Source of the DNA: JAOPZW01 sp034664395
GTDB lineage: Bacteria > Actinomycetota > Thermoleophilia > Solirubrobacterales > Solirubrobacteraceae
Direction of reading: 5' to 3'
Assembly (NCBI GenBank): GCA_034664395.1
Contig: JAXDHQ010000027.1
Location: 1-19,965 of the forward strand
DNA: 19,965 nt
Below are positions 1 through 7,596 of the stretch, piece by piece (positions within the stretch are counted from its first letter, which is position 1; each line of letters opens with the position of its first letter). The notes under the pieces are model-generated. The model was given only the letters and a program-made list of their open reading frames with translations, ran no database searches and had not been told where the DNA came from. The position numbers and the translations under genes are program-made.

Positions 1-1
1 C

Positions 2-430
2 TACTCGCCACCGGGCGGCGGCTTCTCGGTCAAGGTCCCCGAGGGCTGGTCGCGGACGAGCGCCGGCGGCGCCGTCACGTTCACCGACAAGCTCAACGCG
101 ATCCGCATGCAGAGCGCCAAGGCGAGCGCTCCGCTCACCGTCGCCCGCGCCCGCAGCGTGGAGCTGCCCGCGCTGGCCGGGACGGTCAAGGGCTTCCAGC
201 CCGGGACGGTGAGCTCGGTCTCGCGCGCCGCAGGATCCGCCGTGCGGGTGACCTATCTCGCCGACGCCGCGCCCAACGCGGTGACCGGCAAGGTCGCTCG
301 CGACGCCGTCGAGCGCTACGTCTTCTTCCACGCCGGCCGCCAGGTCGTCCTCACCCTCAGCGGGCCCAAGGGCGCCGACAACGTCGACCCGTGGAAGCTC
401 GTCACGAACTCGCTGCGGTGGACGCGATGA
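2..430 (+). CDS. Secreted PsbP-like protein, 3' part only (5' end outside window)
   Basis: The reading frame is open from the left edge and ends at TGA 428-430, so about 142 C-terminal residues are visible and the start, signal peptide or lipobox is not. The visible part opens with YSPPGGGFSVKVPEGW and runs through an alternating strand pattern to WKLVTNSLRW. This layout (Gly-Phe-x-Val-x-Pro-x-Gly-Trp near the start, hydrophobic strands, a closing 'W..v..Slr' segment) resembles PsbP/DUF1795-like extracytoplasmic domains, but this is a by-eye resemblance. Its stop codon overlaps the start of the next gene by ATGA, so it is the promoter-proximal member of the ABC operon as far as can be seen. 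It may be an exported partner or accessory of the FtsX-type transporter; that role is inferred only from position. Confidence 0.7.
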   Translation, partial: YSPPGGGFSVKVPEGWSRTSAGGAVTFTDKLNAIRMQSAKASAPLTVARARSVELPALAGTVKGFQPGTVSSVSRAAGSAVRVTYLADAAPNAVTGKVARDAVERYVFFHAGRQVVLTLSGPKGADNVDPWKLVTNSLRWTR

Positions 431-1089
431 CCGCCCTGCTGGAGGCCACGAGCCTGTATCGCTTCTTCCACGCCGGCGACGACGAGACGCTCGCCCTGCA
501 GGGCGTGTCGCTCGCCGTCGAGCCGGGCGCGCTCGTCGCCGTGACGGGCCCATCGGGCTCGGGCAAGTCGACGCTGCTGAGCTGCCTGGCCGGACTCGAC
601 GAGCCCGACGGCGGGATGGTGCGGATCGACGGCGAGCGCCTGTCGCGCCGCCCCGAGGAGGAGCGCGCGCGGGTGCGGGCGCGCCGGATCGGGATGGTCT
701 ACCAGCAGGCCAACCTCGTCGGGCACCTCTCGGTGCAGGAGAACGTCGCCCTGGCCCAGCGCCTGGCCGGCGCCGTCGACGTCGAGCGCCGGACGCGCGT
801 GCTCGAGGAGTGCGGCATCGCCGGCCGCGCCGCGGCCCGCCCGGTGCAGCTCTCGGGCGGCGAGCTGGCGCGCGCCGGGCTCGCGGTCGCGCTGGCCAAC
901 GACCCGCCGGTGATCCTGGCCGACGAGCCGACCGGCGAGCTGGACAGCGTCACCGGGGATCGCATCCTCGGACTGCTGCGCCGGCGGGCCGCCGCCGGTG
1001 CCGCGGTCCTCGTCGTGACCCACAGCCCCGACGTCGCCCAGGCCGCCGACCGCGAGATCCACCTGCGCGACGGGAGGGTGGCGGCATGA
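427..1089 (+). CDS. ABC transporter ATP-binding protein, LolD/MacB type (first of two)
   Basis: A 220-residue cytoplasmic ATPase that should energise the permease encoded two genes downstream. All nucleotide-binding motifs are intact: Walker A GPSGSGKST (about residues 37-45), Q-loop in VYQQANL, signature LSGGE, Walker B VILADEP with its catalytic Glu, D-loop GELD and the switch His in VVTHS. Length and motif spacing fit the LolD/MacB/FtsE family. I chose ATG 427, which forms an ATGA overlap with the upstream stop, over an in-frame ATG at 391, which would overlap the upstream coding sequence by 40 bases and add 12 residues before the normal family start. The 3' end overlaps the second ATPase by four bases. 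Substrate cannot be told from the ATPase. Confidence 0.93.
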   Translation: MTALLEATSLYRFFHAGDDETLALQGVSLAVEPGALVAVTGPSGSGKSTLLSCLAGLDEPDGGMVRIDGERLSRRPEEERARVRARRIGMVYQQANLVGHLSVQENVALAQRLAGAVDVERRTRVLEECGIAGRAAARPVQLSGGELARAGLAVALANDPPVILADEPTGELDSVTGDRILGLLRRRAAAGAAVLVVTHSPDVAQAADREIHLRDGRVAA

Positions 1090-1769
1090 GCGCGGCCCAG
1101 CCCCTGGCGCGCTGCGACGGCGCCGCCCGCACGTACGGCCGCGGCGCGACCGCCACCGTCGCGCTGGCGCCGACCGACTGCGAGGTCGGGCCCGGCGCGC
1201 GGATCGCGATCATGGGCCCGTCCGGATCGGGCAAGTCGACGCTGCTGCACCTCCTGGCCGGGCTCGACGACCCCACCGTCGGGACCGTCTCCTGGCCCGC
1301 GATCGGCGGGCGCGACGACCTGCGCCCCGGACCGGTCGCCGTCGTCTTCCAGGGCCCGAGCCTGCTGCCGCCGCTCACCGTCCAGGAGAACGTCGCCCTG
1401 CCGCTCGTCCTCGCGGGCGCGACCGACCGCGAGGCGCGCGAGCGCGCCGACGCGGCGCTGGAGCTCGTGGGCCTCTTCGACATCCGCGACCGCCTGCCGG
1501 AGGAGATCTCCGGCGGCCAGGCCCAGCGCGCCGCCGTCGCGCGCGCCCTGGCGGGCGGGCCGCAGCTCATCCTCGCCGACGAGCCCACCGGCCAGCTCGA
1601 CCACGAGAGCGGCGCCGTGGTCGTCGACGTCCTGCTCGAGAGCGCCGACCACGCCGGGGCGGCGCTCGTCGTCTGCACGCACGACCCCGCCGTCGCCGAC
1701 CGCCTGGCCGAGCGCTGGATCATGCGCGACGGGCAGATCCACCGCACGACCGCCGAGGTGCCCGCGTGA
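1086..1769 (+). CDS. ABC transporter ATP-binding protein, LolD/MacB type (second of two)
   Basis: A 227-residue ATPase paralogous to, but clearly different from, the one just upstream. It carries Walker A GPSGSGKST (about residues 41-49), Q-loop VVFQGPSLLPPLT, signature ISGGQ, Walker B LILADEP, D-loop GQLD and switch His in VCTHD, so it should be catalytically competent. The frame is open upstream to 810, but ATG 1086 gives an ATGA overlap with the preceding stop and the usual family N-terminus. Two intact, non-identical ATPases followed by a single large permease suggest a heterodimeric motor, as in some MacB-like exporters of Actinobacteria. Neither shows the degenerate sites expected of a non-catalytic partner. 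Confidence 0.92.
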   Translation: MSAAQPLARCDGAARTYGRGATATVALAPTDCEVGPGARIAIMGPSGSGKSTLLHLLAGLDDPTVGTVSWPAIGGRDDLRPGPVAVVFQGPSLLPPLTVQENVALPLVLAGATDREARERADAALELVGLFDIRDRLPEEISGGQAQRAAVARALAGGPQLILADEPTGQLDHESGAVVVDVLLESADHAGAALVVCTHDPAVADRLAERWIMRDGQIHRTTAEVPA

Positions 1770-4435
1770 TCGCCCTGTCCTGGCTGCGGGGGCTCGTGGC
1801 CCATCGCCGCAGCCGCCTGCTGTCGACCGCGATCGGCGTGGCCGTCGCCGTCGCGCTGCTGGCGTCGATCGGCGCCTTCCTGTCGGCGACCACGTCGAAG
1901 ATGACCCACCGCGCGATCGCCCGGGTGCCCGTCGACTGGCAGGTCGAGGCCCAGCCGAACGCCGGGGCCGGCTCGAACCTGCTCGCACAGGTCCAGCGCT
2001 ACCCCGGCGTGCGGCGTGCGCTGCCGGTCGGCTTCGCCGAGACCGGCGGCCTGCGCGCGACGACCGGCGCCTCCGTGCAGAGCACCGGGCCCGGCAGGGT
2101 GCTCGGGCTGCCCCCGGGCTACGCCCGTGCCTTCCCCGGCGAGCTGCGCACGCTCTCCGGCCGCGGGGAAGGCGTCCTGCTCGCCCAGCAGACCGCCGCC
2201 AACCTGCACGCGCGGCCCGGCGACGCCGTCGCGATCCAGCGCGCGGGGATGGCGCCGGCGAAGGTCCGCGTCGACGGCGTCGTGGACCTGCCCGCCGCCG
2301 ACTCGCTGTTCCAGCGCGTCGGCGCCCCGGTCGGCGCCCAGCCGCAGGCGCCGCCCGACAACGTGATCCACCTCCCCCAGGCGCTGTTCGCGCAGGTCGA
2401 GGGCCCGCTGGCGCGGGCGCGCCCGGACCTCGTGCGCACGCAGGTCCACGTCGGGCTCTCGCACGCGCTGCCGGGCAGCCCGAGCGCCGCCTTCGTCCAG
2501 GTCTCGGGCCACGCCCGCAACCTCGAGACGCGCCTGTCCGGCGCCGGCCTCGTGGGCGACAACCTCGGCTCGGCGCTGGACCAGGCGCGCAAGGACGCCC
2601 TCTACGCGCAGATCCTCTTCCTCTTCCTCGGCGTGCCGGGCGCGATCCTGGCCGGACTCGTCACCGCGTCGATCGCCGCCGCCGGCGCCGACCGCCGGCG
2701 CCGCGACGCCGCGCTGCTGCGCACCCGCGGCGCGACGACGCGCCAGCTCGTGCGCGTCGCGCTCGGCGAGGCGGCCCTCGCGGGCGGGCTCGGCGTCGCC
2801 GCCGGCCTCGCCGGCGCGCTGCTCATCGGGCGCCTGGCGTTCGGCACCGCGAGCTTCGGCGCCGGGACGCTCGCCGCCGTGCTGTGGGCGGGCGGCGCCG
2901 CCGCCGCGGGCGTCGCCATCGCCGCCGCCGTGATCGCCCTGCCCGCCTGGCGCGACGCCCGCGCGCTGACCGTCGCCGGCCAGCGCCGACAGATCGGACG
3001 GCGCGAGCGCGGCCCGTGGTGGGCGCGCTACGGGCTGGACTTCGCGGCCCTCGGCGGCGCCGCGCTCGTCTACTGGCAGGCGTCCAAGAGCGGCTACCAG
3101 CTCGTCCTCGCGCCCGAAGGCGTCCCCCAGGTCTCGGTGAACTGGTACGCCCTGCTGGCGCCCGTGCTCGCCTGGCTCGGCGCGGGGCTGCTCGCCTACC
3201 GCCTCGCCGACCTCGTCCTCGTCCGCGGGCGCACGCTCCTGGCGCGCCTGCTGGCGCCGCTGGCCGGGGAGCTGGCGCCGACGGTGGCGGCGACCATGGG
3301 CCGCCAGCGCCGCCTGCTCGCCGGCGCGGTGACGCTGGTGGCGCTCACCGCGGCCTTCGCCGCCTCGACCGCCGTGTTCAACTCGACCTACCAGCAGCAG
3401 GCCGAGGTCGACGCGCGCCTCTCCAACGGCGCCGACGTCACCGTGACCGAGTCGCCCGGCGCGCGCGTCGGGCCGCAGGGCGCGGCGCAGCTCGCGCGCG
3501 TCCCGGGCGTCGCCAGCGTCGAGCCGCTGCAGCACCGCTTCGCCTACGTCGGCGCCGACCTCCAGGACCTCTACGGGGTGCGGCCGAGCACGATCGGCGC
3601 CGCGGGCAGGCTCCAGAGCGCGTGGTTCGCGGGCGGCACCGCGAGTCAGCTCATGGACACCCTGGCGCGCCGGCCCGACAGCGTGCTCGTCGCCGCCGAG
3701 ACGGTCAAGGACTTCCAGCTCCAGCCCGGCGACCTGCTGCGCCTGCGCCTGCAGGACGGGCGCACGAAGCGCCTCACCACCGTGCCGTTCCACTACGCCG
3801 GCGTGGCCAAGGAGTTCCCCACGGCGCCGACCGACAGCTTCCTGGTCGCCAACGCCGACTACGTGGCGCGGATGACCGGCACGAACGCCGTCGGGACGTT
3901 CCTCGTGCAGACCGACGGCACGAGCCCGGCCGCCGTCGCCCGCGCCGTCCGCGCGAAGGTGGGCACCGGCGCGCAGGTGACCGACATCGTCGACCAGCGG
4001 CGCGTCGTGGGCTCGAACCTCACCGCCGTCGAGCTCTCGGGGCTCACCCGCGTCGAGCTGGGCTTCGCCCTCGTCCTCGCGATGGCGGCCACGGGCCTGG
4101 CCCTGGGCCTGGGCTTCCAGGAGCGCCGGCGCACGTTCGCGATCGCCACCGCGCTGGGCGCCCGGGCGCGCCAGCTCGGCGGGTTCGTCTGGAGCGAGTC
4201 GATCTTCGTCACGCTCGGAGGGCTGGTGCTCGGCGCCGCGATCGCGGGTGGCCTGTCGGCGATGCTGGTGAAGGTCCTCACCGGCGTCTTCGACCCGCCG
4301 CCGGACGCGCTCGCGGTCCCGTGGGGCTACCTCGGCGCGGCGGTCGCGCTCGTCGTGGCCACCGTCGTCCTCGCCGGCGCGGCCACGCTGCGGGCGCTGC
4401 GCCGTCCGGCCATCGAGGAGCTGCGCGACCTGTGA
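1766..4435 (+). CDS. ABC transporter permease with two FtsX modules
   Basis: An 889-residue inner-membrane permease starting at GTG 1766 in a GTGA overlap with the second ATPase. About ten membrane segments are visible: residues ~18-40, ~280-305, ~332-355, ~370-395, ~424-440, ~459-483, ~517-540, ~763-785, ~807-830 and ~852-875. They form two FtsX modules, each with one helix, a large extracytoplasmic MacB-PCD-like domain (about 41-279 and 541-762) and then three more helices, with a pair of helices joining the halves. A conserved 'RRR..A.L...GA..RQL' coupling segment follows the second helix of each module (around 310-330 and 787-805). The family is typically involved in lipoprotein release, peptide or antibiotic export, or mechanotransmission rather than uptake. 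The substrate is unknown. Translation of all four operon genes looks coupled. Confidence 0.92.
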   Translation: MIALSWLRGLVAHRRSRLLSTAIGVAVAVALLASIGAFLSATTSKMTHRAIARVPVDWQVEAQPNAGAGSNLLAQVQRYPGVRRALPVGFAETGGLRATTGASVQSTGPGRVLGLPPGYARAFPGELRTLSGRGEGVLLAQQTAANLHARPGDAVAIQRAGMAPAKVRVDGVVDLPAADSLFQRVGAPVGAQPQAPPDNVIHLPQALFAQVEGPLARARPDLVRTQVHVGLSHALPGSPSAAFVQVSGHARNLETRLSGAGLVGDNLGSALDQARKDALYAQILFLFLGVPGAILAGLVTASIAAAGADRRRRDAALLRTRGATTRQLVRVALGEAALAGGLGVAAGLAGALLIGRLAFGTASFGAGTLAAVLWAGGAAAAGVAIAAAVIALPAWRDARALTVAGQRRQIGRRERGPWWARYGLDFAALGGAALVYWQASKSGYQLVLAPEGVPQVSVNWYALLAPVLAWLGAGLLAYRLADLVLVRGRTLLARLLAPLAGELAPTVAATMGRQRRLLAGAVTLVALTAAFAASTAVFNSTYQQQAEVDARLSNGADVTVTESPGARVGPQGAAQLARVPGVASVEPLQHRFAYVGADLQDLYGVRPSTIGAAGRLQSAWFAGGTASQLMDTLARRPDSVLVAAETVKDFQLQPGDLLRLRLQDGRTKRLTTVPFHYAGVAKEFPTAPTDSFLVANADYVARMTGTNAVGTFLVQTDGTSPAAVARAVRAKVGTGAQVTDIVDQRRVVGSNLTAVELSGLTRVELGFALVLAMAATGLALGLGFQERRRTFAIATALGARARQLGGFVWSESIFVTLGGLVLGAAIAGGLSAMLVKVLTGVFDPPPDALAVPWGYLGAAVALVVATVVLAGAATLRALRRPAIEELRDL

Positions 4436-4438
4436 GTG

Positions 4439-4455
4439 TTCAGGCGACGTTCAGG
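4439..4455 (+). promoter_or_regulatory. Direct-repeat operator TTCAGG-N5-TTCAGG (11-bp period)
   Basis: TTCAGGCGACGTTCAGG begins three bases after the permease stop codon. The two identical hexamers start at 4439 and 4450, one helical turn apart, which is the geometry of OmpR/PhoB-class response regulator sites (for example Pho boxes). Almost the same 17 bases occur at 11790-11806 beside the response regulator gene. A weak further half-site, CCTGTG, precedes it at 4429. The sequence match is direct observation; binding by the local regulator is inference. Confidence 0.6.
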
Positions 4456-4590
4456 GCGGGGCGCTCATGCTCCGGCTGCATGCCGCCGGCGTCGTCCCGC
4501 TCTCGCAGGTCGCGCGCCGTCGCGGCGTCAGGACCCCTCGGCGCGTCCAGCGCGGCGGCCGGCGTCTCGCCCCTCGTGGCGTCGGCCGCC

Positions 4591-4626
4591 CGCCCCCGCC
4601 CGCGGGTGCGCCGGCCGGCGGGGGCG
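4591..4626 (+). terminator. GC-rich inverted repeat, possible terminator or leader hairpin
   Basis: The arms CGCCCCCGCC (4591-4600) and GGCGGGGGCG (4617-4626) are perfect 10-base complements around a 16-base loop. There is no T-run after it. It could end ABC operon transcription or fold in the DedA operon leader if transcription begins near 4478. In DNA this GC-rich a 10-bp stem can also arise by chance. Confidence 0.35.
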
Positions 4627-4649
4627 ATCGCTACGGTGCACCCTTGACG

Positions 4650-5324
4650 ATGACGTCGTCGCACGCTCTCGTCGCCGCCTCGATCACCGGTCAGCTCACG
4701 AGCTGGATCGGACACCACGGCGCCTACGCCGTCTTCGCGATCATGGCCATCGACGCGGTCCTGCCCGCCGGGGGCGAGATCACGATGCTCTACGCCGGGG
4801 CGCTGGCCGCCGGCGCGATCGCGGGCCAGCACCCGGTCCTGTTCGGCCACGTGCTGCAGACCGGCCTGGAGAGCTACCTCGTCCTCGCCCTCGCCGGCAC
4901 GATCGGCTACCTGCTCGGGTCGCTGGGCGGGTGGGCGATCGGGCGCTGGGGCGGCCGATCGCTGCTCGAGCGCCACGGGCGCTGGCTGCACGTCACGCCG
5001 GACAACCTCGACCGCGCCGAGCGCTGGTTCGCTCGCCACGGGGCGTGGGCGGTCTTCCTCGGCCGCCTGACCCCGGTCATCCGCTCGTTCATCTCGATCC
5101 CCGCCGGCGCGCTCGGCAGCCCGCTCGGCTCGTACACCGCGCTGACGCTGGCCGGATCGGCGATCTGGTGCTTCGGGTTCGCCGGCGCGGGCTGGGCGCT
5201 GGGCCACGGCTACGAGCGCCTGCACCACGCGTTCGGCTACGTCGACGAGGTTGCCGTGGCCGGCGCGGTCGTCGCCCTGATCGCGGCGACCGTCCTGCAC
5301 CGCCGACGGCGGGTGAGCGCGTGA
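4650..5324 (+). CDS. DedA-family membrane protein (SNARE-associated / VTT domain)
   Basis: A 224-residue integral membrane protein of the DedA family. Visible hallmarks are the re-entrant-loop motif PAGGE (about residues 39-43, equivalent to the family PxPGE) and GRLTPVIRSFISIPAG (about 138-153), containing the conserved G-R-x-x-P-x-x-R arginines, followed by a C-terminal helix pair. DedA proteins act as lipid scramblases or translocases, and some (UptA-type) return undecaprenyl phosphate across the membrane; whether this one does is not shown by sequence. I chose ATG 4650. TTG 4644 is a close alternative, and ATG 4467 would add 61 basic, low-complexity residues outside the family. It is the first gene of a three-gene unit and its stop overlaps the next GTG. 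Confidence 0.9.
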   Translation: MTSSHALVAASITGQLTSWIGHHGAYAVFAIMAIDAVLPAGGEITMLYAGALAAGAIAGQHPVLFGHVLQTGLESYLVLALAGTIGYLLGSLGGWAIGRWGGRSLLERHGRWLHVTPDNLDRAERWFARHGAWAVFLGRLTPVIRSFISIPAGALGSPLGSYTALTLAGSAIWCFGFAGAGWALGHGYERLHHAFGYVDEVAVAGAVVALIAATVLHRRRRVSA

Positions 5325-6331
5325 GGGAACGCCTCGGAGCCGCGCTCGTCGCCGGCGCCATCGGGCTCGGCGCCGCCGGCTGCGGGTCGCACGGCGCCCA
5401 GGCGTCGCACCCCCAGGCCACCCAGCCGGGGACCGCGAAGACGAGCGCGGGCTCCAAGCCGCGCGCCTCGGCCACGAGCGTGCGCCTGCGCGTCGTGGCC
5501 TCGCGGACGCTGCCGGCGCCGGTGCAGCTCCCCGGCCTCGGCCGCCTGGGCGACGCGATCGTCGCCGCCGGCGGCCTGGACGCCGCCGACAGCTCGGTCG
5601 CCGACGTCGTCAGGGTCGCTCCGGGAACGCCGCGCCGTCTCGGAACGCTCCCGCTGGCGGTCCACGACGTCGGCGCCACCGCCATCGGCGGGCGCCTCTA
5701 CGTCTTCGGCGGCGGCACCGCCAGCGGCCCGACCGACTCCATCACCGCGCTGACCGCCGGCGGCCATGCGCGCACCGTGGGACGGCTCCCGGTCGCGCTC
5801 TCCGACAGCGAGGCCGTGACGATCGGCGACACGGCCTACGTCATCGGCGGCTACACCACGACCACGCCGCTGCGCTCGGTCCTCGCCTACCGGCCGGGGC
5901 GCGCGCCGCGAGAGGTAGCGGCCCTTCCCCACCCGCTGCGCTACGCGGCGGTCGCCGCGATCGGCGGGCGGATCCTCATCGCGGGCGGGACGAACGGGAC
6001 GACGGCGCGCGACGAGATCGTGGAGGTCGACCCCGCCCGGCGCAGCGCGCGCGTCATCGGCCACCTCCCGGCGCCCCTGGCGCATGCCGGCGGCGCGTCG
6101 ATCGGCACCACCTTCTACGTCCTCGGCGGGCGCGGCGACGCGCTGACCAGCCAGCGCCGCTCGATCTGGGCCATCGACCCCGCCACGGGGCGTGTCCGCT
6201 CCGCGGGCCACCTGCCGGTCGCGCTGTCGGACCTCGGCGCGGTCACGGTCGGCGACCACATCCTCGTCGCCGGCGGGCGCGACGCCCGCGGGCGCGTCCA
6301 CGCCGAGCTCCTGGAGCTGGCGGCGCAATGA
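5321..6331 (+). CDS. Kelch-repeat lipoprotein
   Basis: A 336-residue exported protein starting at GTG 5321 (GTGA overlap with the DedA stop). The N-terminus has a short basic segment, a hydrophobic stretch and a lipobox-like LGAAGC with Cys21, indicating a lipid-anchored protein outside the membrane. A low-complexity Ser/Thr/Ala/Lys linker follows. The rest is five or six Kelch repeats, each with a hydrophobic strand, a di-Gly turn (VAAGG, VFGGG, VIGGY, IAGGT, VLGGR, VAGGR) and a spaced aromatic or hydrophobic strand, forming a beta-propeller. No catalytic residues are evident; Kelch propellers of this kind are usually binding modules. Its tight coupling to DedA and the next propeller lipoprotein suggests a joint envelope function, which I cannot name. 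Confidence 0.88.
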   Translation: MRERLGAALVAGAIGLGAAGCGSHGAQASHPQATQPGTAKTSAGSKPRASATSVRLRVVASRTLPAPVQLPGLGRLGDAIVAAGGLDAADSSVADVVRVAPGTPRRLGTLPLAVHDVGATAIGGRLYVFGGGTASGPTDSITALTAGGHARTVGRLPVALSDSEAVTIGDTAYVIGGYTTTTPLRSVLAYRPGRAPREVAALPHPLRYAAVAAIGGRILIAGGTNGTTARDEIVEVDPARRSARVIGHLPAPLAHAGGASIGTTFYVLGGRGDALTSQRRSIWAIDPATGRVRSAGHLPVALSDLGAVTVGDHILVAGGRDARGRVHAELLELAAQ

Positions 6332-7530
6332 GCCGCCGGCGGCCCGTCCTTCTCGCCCTCGGCGCCGCCGCGGCGCTGGCCGCCGGCTGCGGCGGCGGCG
6401 GGTCGCAGACCGCCACGACGACCGGCGCGAGCTCGCACGGCGCCAGCGGCGCCAGCCGCGCCACGCGCACGCCGGCCGAGCGCGTCCTCTCCGGCGGCCT
6501 GCGGCCGGGGCGCATCCCGCCGCTGCTGGACCGCCGCGACGTCTACGCCGCCGGGCGTCCCGGCCGGCTGGCGTCGTGGGTGCGCGGCGACCCGGCGCGC
6601 GTCTACGTCCCCAACTCGAAGTCGAACACCGTCGACGTCATCGACCAGCGCACGGGCAGGATCGTCGACCACTTCGCCGTCGGCGGGCTGCCCCAGCACG
6701 TCACGCCGTCGTGGGACCTGCGCACGCTGTGGGTGACCAACGACCTCGGCAACAGCCTCACGCCGATCGACGCGCACACGGGCCGCCACGGCGCGCCGGT
6801 GCCGGTGCTCGACCCCTACAACCTGTACTTCACCGCCGACGGCCGCCGCGCGATCGTCGTCGCCGAGGCCCATCGCGAGCTCGACTTCCGCACCCCGCAC
6901 AGCATGCGCCTGACCAAGGCGCTGCACATGCCGCAGTGCGCCGGCGTCGACCACATGGACTACACCGCCGACGGGCGCCGGGCGCTGGTGTCCTGCGAGT
7001 TCGCCGGGCGCATGGTCGTCGTCGACCTGGTCCACGAGCGGGTGATCAAGACGATCGCGCTCAGCCACATGGCCATGCCCCAGGACGTCAAGCTCTCGCC
7101 CGACGGGCGCACGTTCTACGTCGCGGACATGGCGACGGGCGGCGTCTGGCTCGTCGACGCGCGCACGATGCGCAAGCTGCGCTTCGAGCGCACGGGCCGC
7201 GGCGCCCACGGCCTGTACCCCAGCCGCGACTCCAGGCTCCTGTACGTCTCCAACCGGAGCGAGGGCTCGATCACGCTGATCTCCTTCCGCACCCGGCGCC
7301 CCGTGCGCAAGTGGCGCCTCCCCGGCGGCGGCTCGCCCGACATGGGCGGCGTCTCGGCCGACGGCCGGGTGCTGTGGCTGTCCGGCCGTTACAACGGCGT
7401 GGTCTACGCGATCTCCACGAGCACCGGCCGGCTGCTGCACCGCATCACGGTCGGCCAGGGCCCGCACGGGCTGTGCGTCTGGCCCCAGCCCGGGCGCTAC
7501 TCGATCGGGCACACCGGCATCCTGCGCTGA
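6328..7530 (+). CDS. YncE/YVTN-type beta-propeller lipoprotein
   Basis: A 400-residue protein with ATG 6328 in an ATGA overlap with the Kelch gene. The N-terminus MSRRRPVLLALGAAAALAAG leads into lipobox Cys21 and a poly-Gly/Thr linker, so it is predicted to be a lipoprotein. The body has repeated 'YVPNSKSNTVDVID', 'LWVTNDLGNSLTPID', 'FYVADMATGGVWLVD' and 'LYVSNRSEGSITLI' blades typical of the YncE/YVTN or cytochrome-d1-like propeller family. Three cysteines sit in conserved-looking contexts (MPQCAGVDHMD, LVSCEF, GLCVWPQPGRYSIGHTG). No haem-binding CXXCH is present, so an electron-transfer role is not supported. Two successive propeller lipoproteins behind a DedA gene is the notable context. 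The gene ends just before a bidirectional terminator. Confidence 0.88.
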   Translation: MSRRRPVLLALGAAAALAAGCGGGGSQTATTTGASSHGASGASRATRTPAERVLSGGLRPGRIPPLLDRRDVYAAGRPGRLASWVRGDPARVYVPNSKSNTVDVIDQRTGRIVDHFAVGGLPQHVTPSWDLRTLWVTNDLGNSLTPIDAHTGRHGAPVPVLDPYNLYFTADGRRAIVVAEAHRELDFRTPHSMRLTKALHMPQCAGVDHMDYTADGRRALVSCEFAGRMVVVDLVHERVIKTIALSHMAMPQDVKLSPDGRTFYVADMATGGVWLVDARTMRKLRFERTGRGAHGLYPSRDSRLLYVSNRSEGSITLISFRTRRPVRKWRLPGGGSPDMGGVSADGRVLWLSGRYNGVVYAISTSTGRLLHRITVGQGPHGLCVWPQPGRYSIGHTGILR

Positions 7531-7544
7531 GGGCGACGAGCGCC

Positions 7545-7575
7545 GCCCGTCGGTCGAGAGAGTTGACCGACGGGC
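7545..7575. terminator. Bidirectional terminator-like hairpin between convergent genes
   Basis: GCCCGTCGGTC (7545-7555) and GACCGACGGGC (7565-7575) form a perfect 11-bp stem with a 9-base loop, midway between the stop codons of two converging genes (7530 and 7597). There is no T-run on either strand, as is common in high-GC actinobacteria. Position and perfect pairing make a shared terminator likely. Confidence 0.75.
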
Positions 7576-7596
7576 AGCGCAGACGAGGCCGGCTGC

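Larger units (their letters stand above)
4436..4649 (+). promoter_or_regulatory. Leader/intergenic region between the ABC operon and the DedA operon
   Basis: These 214 bases hold no convincing gene. They begin with the paired TTCAGG element described separately. CATGCT at 4466-4471 follows the second half-site after exactly 10 bases and could serve as a -10 element of an activator-dependent promoter. A GC-rich inverted repeat lies at 4591-4626. A second possible -10, TACGGT at 4632-4637, lies 12 bases before the DedA ATG and could give a near-leaderless transcript. Which promoter is used cannot be decided by eye. Confidence 0.5.

Noticed and set aside
950..3793. A 947-codon minus-strand open frame opposite the ABC genes
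   Set aside because: No domain motifs, low-complexity composition, and complete overlap with an ATPase and permease having intact motifs on the plus strand.
4467..4649. 61-residue N-terminal extension of the DedA protein from ATG 4467
   Set aside because: The extension is basic, low-complexity and outside the DedA family length, and it contains the GC-rich hairpin; ATG 4650 gives a standard N-terminus.
6328..7530. Possible haem d1 or cytochrome role for the YncE-type propeller
   Set aside because: No CXXCH and no partner maturation genes nearby; the YVTN fold alone does not indicate haem binding.
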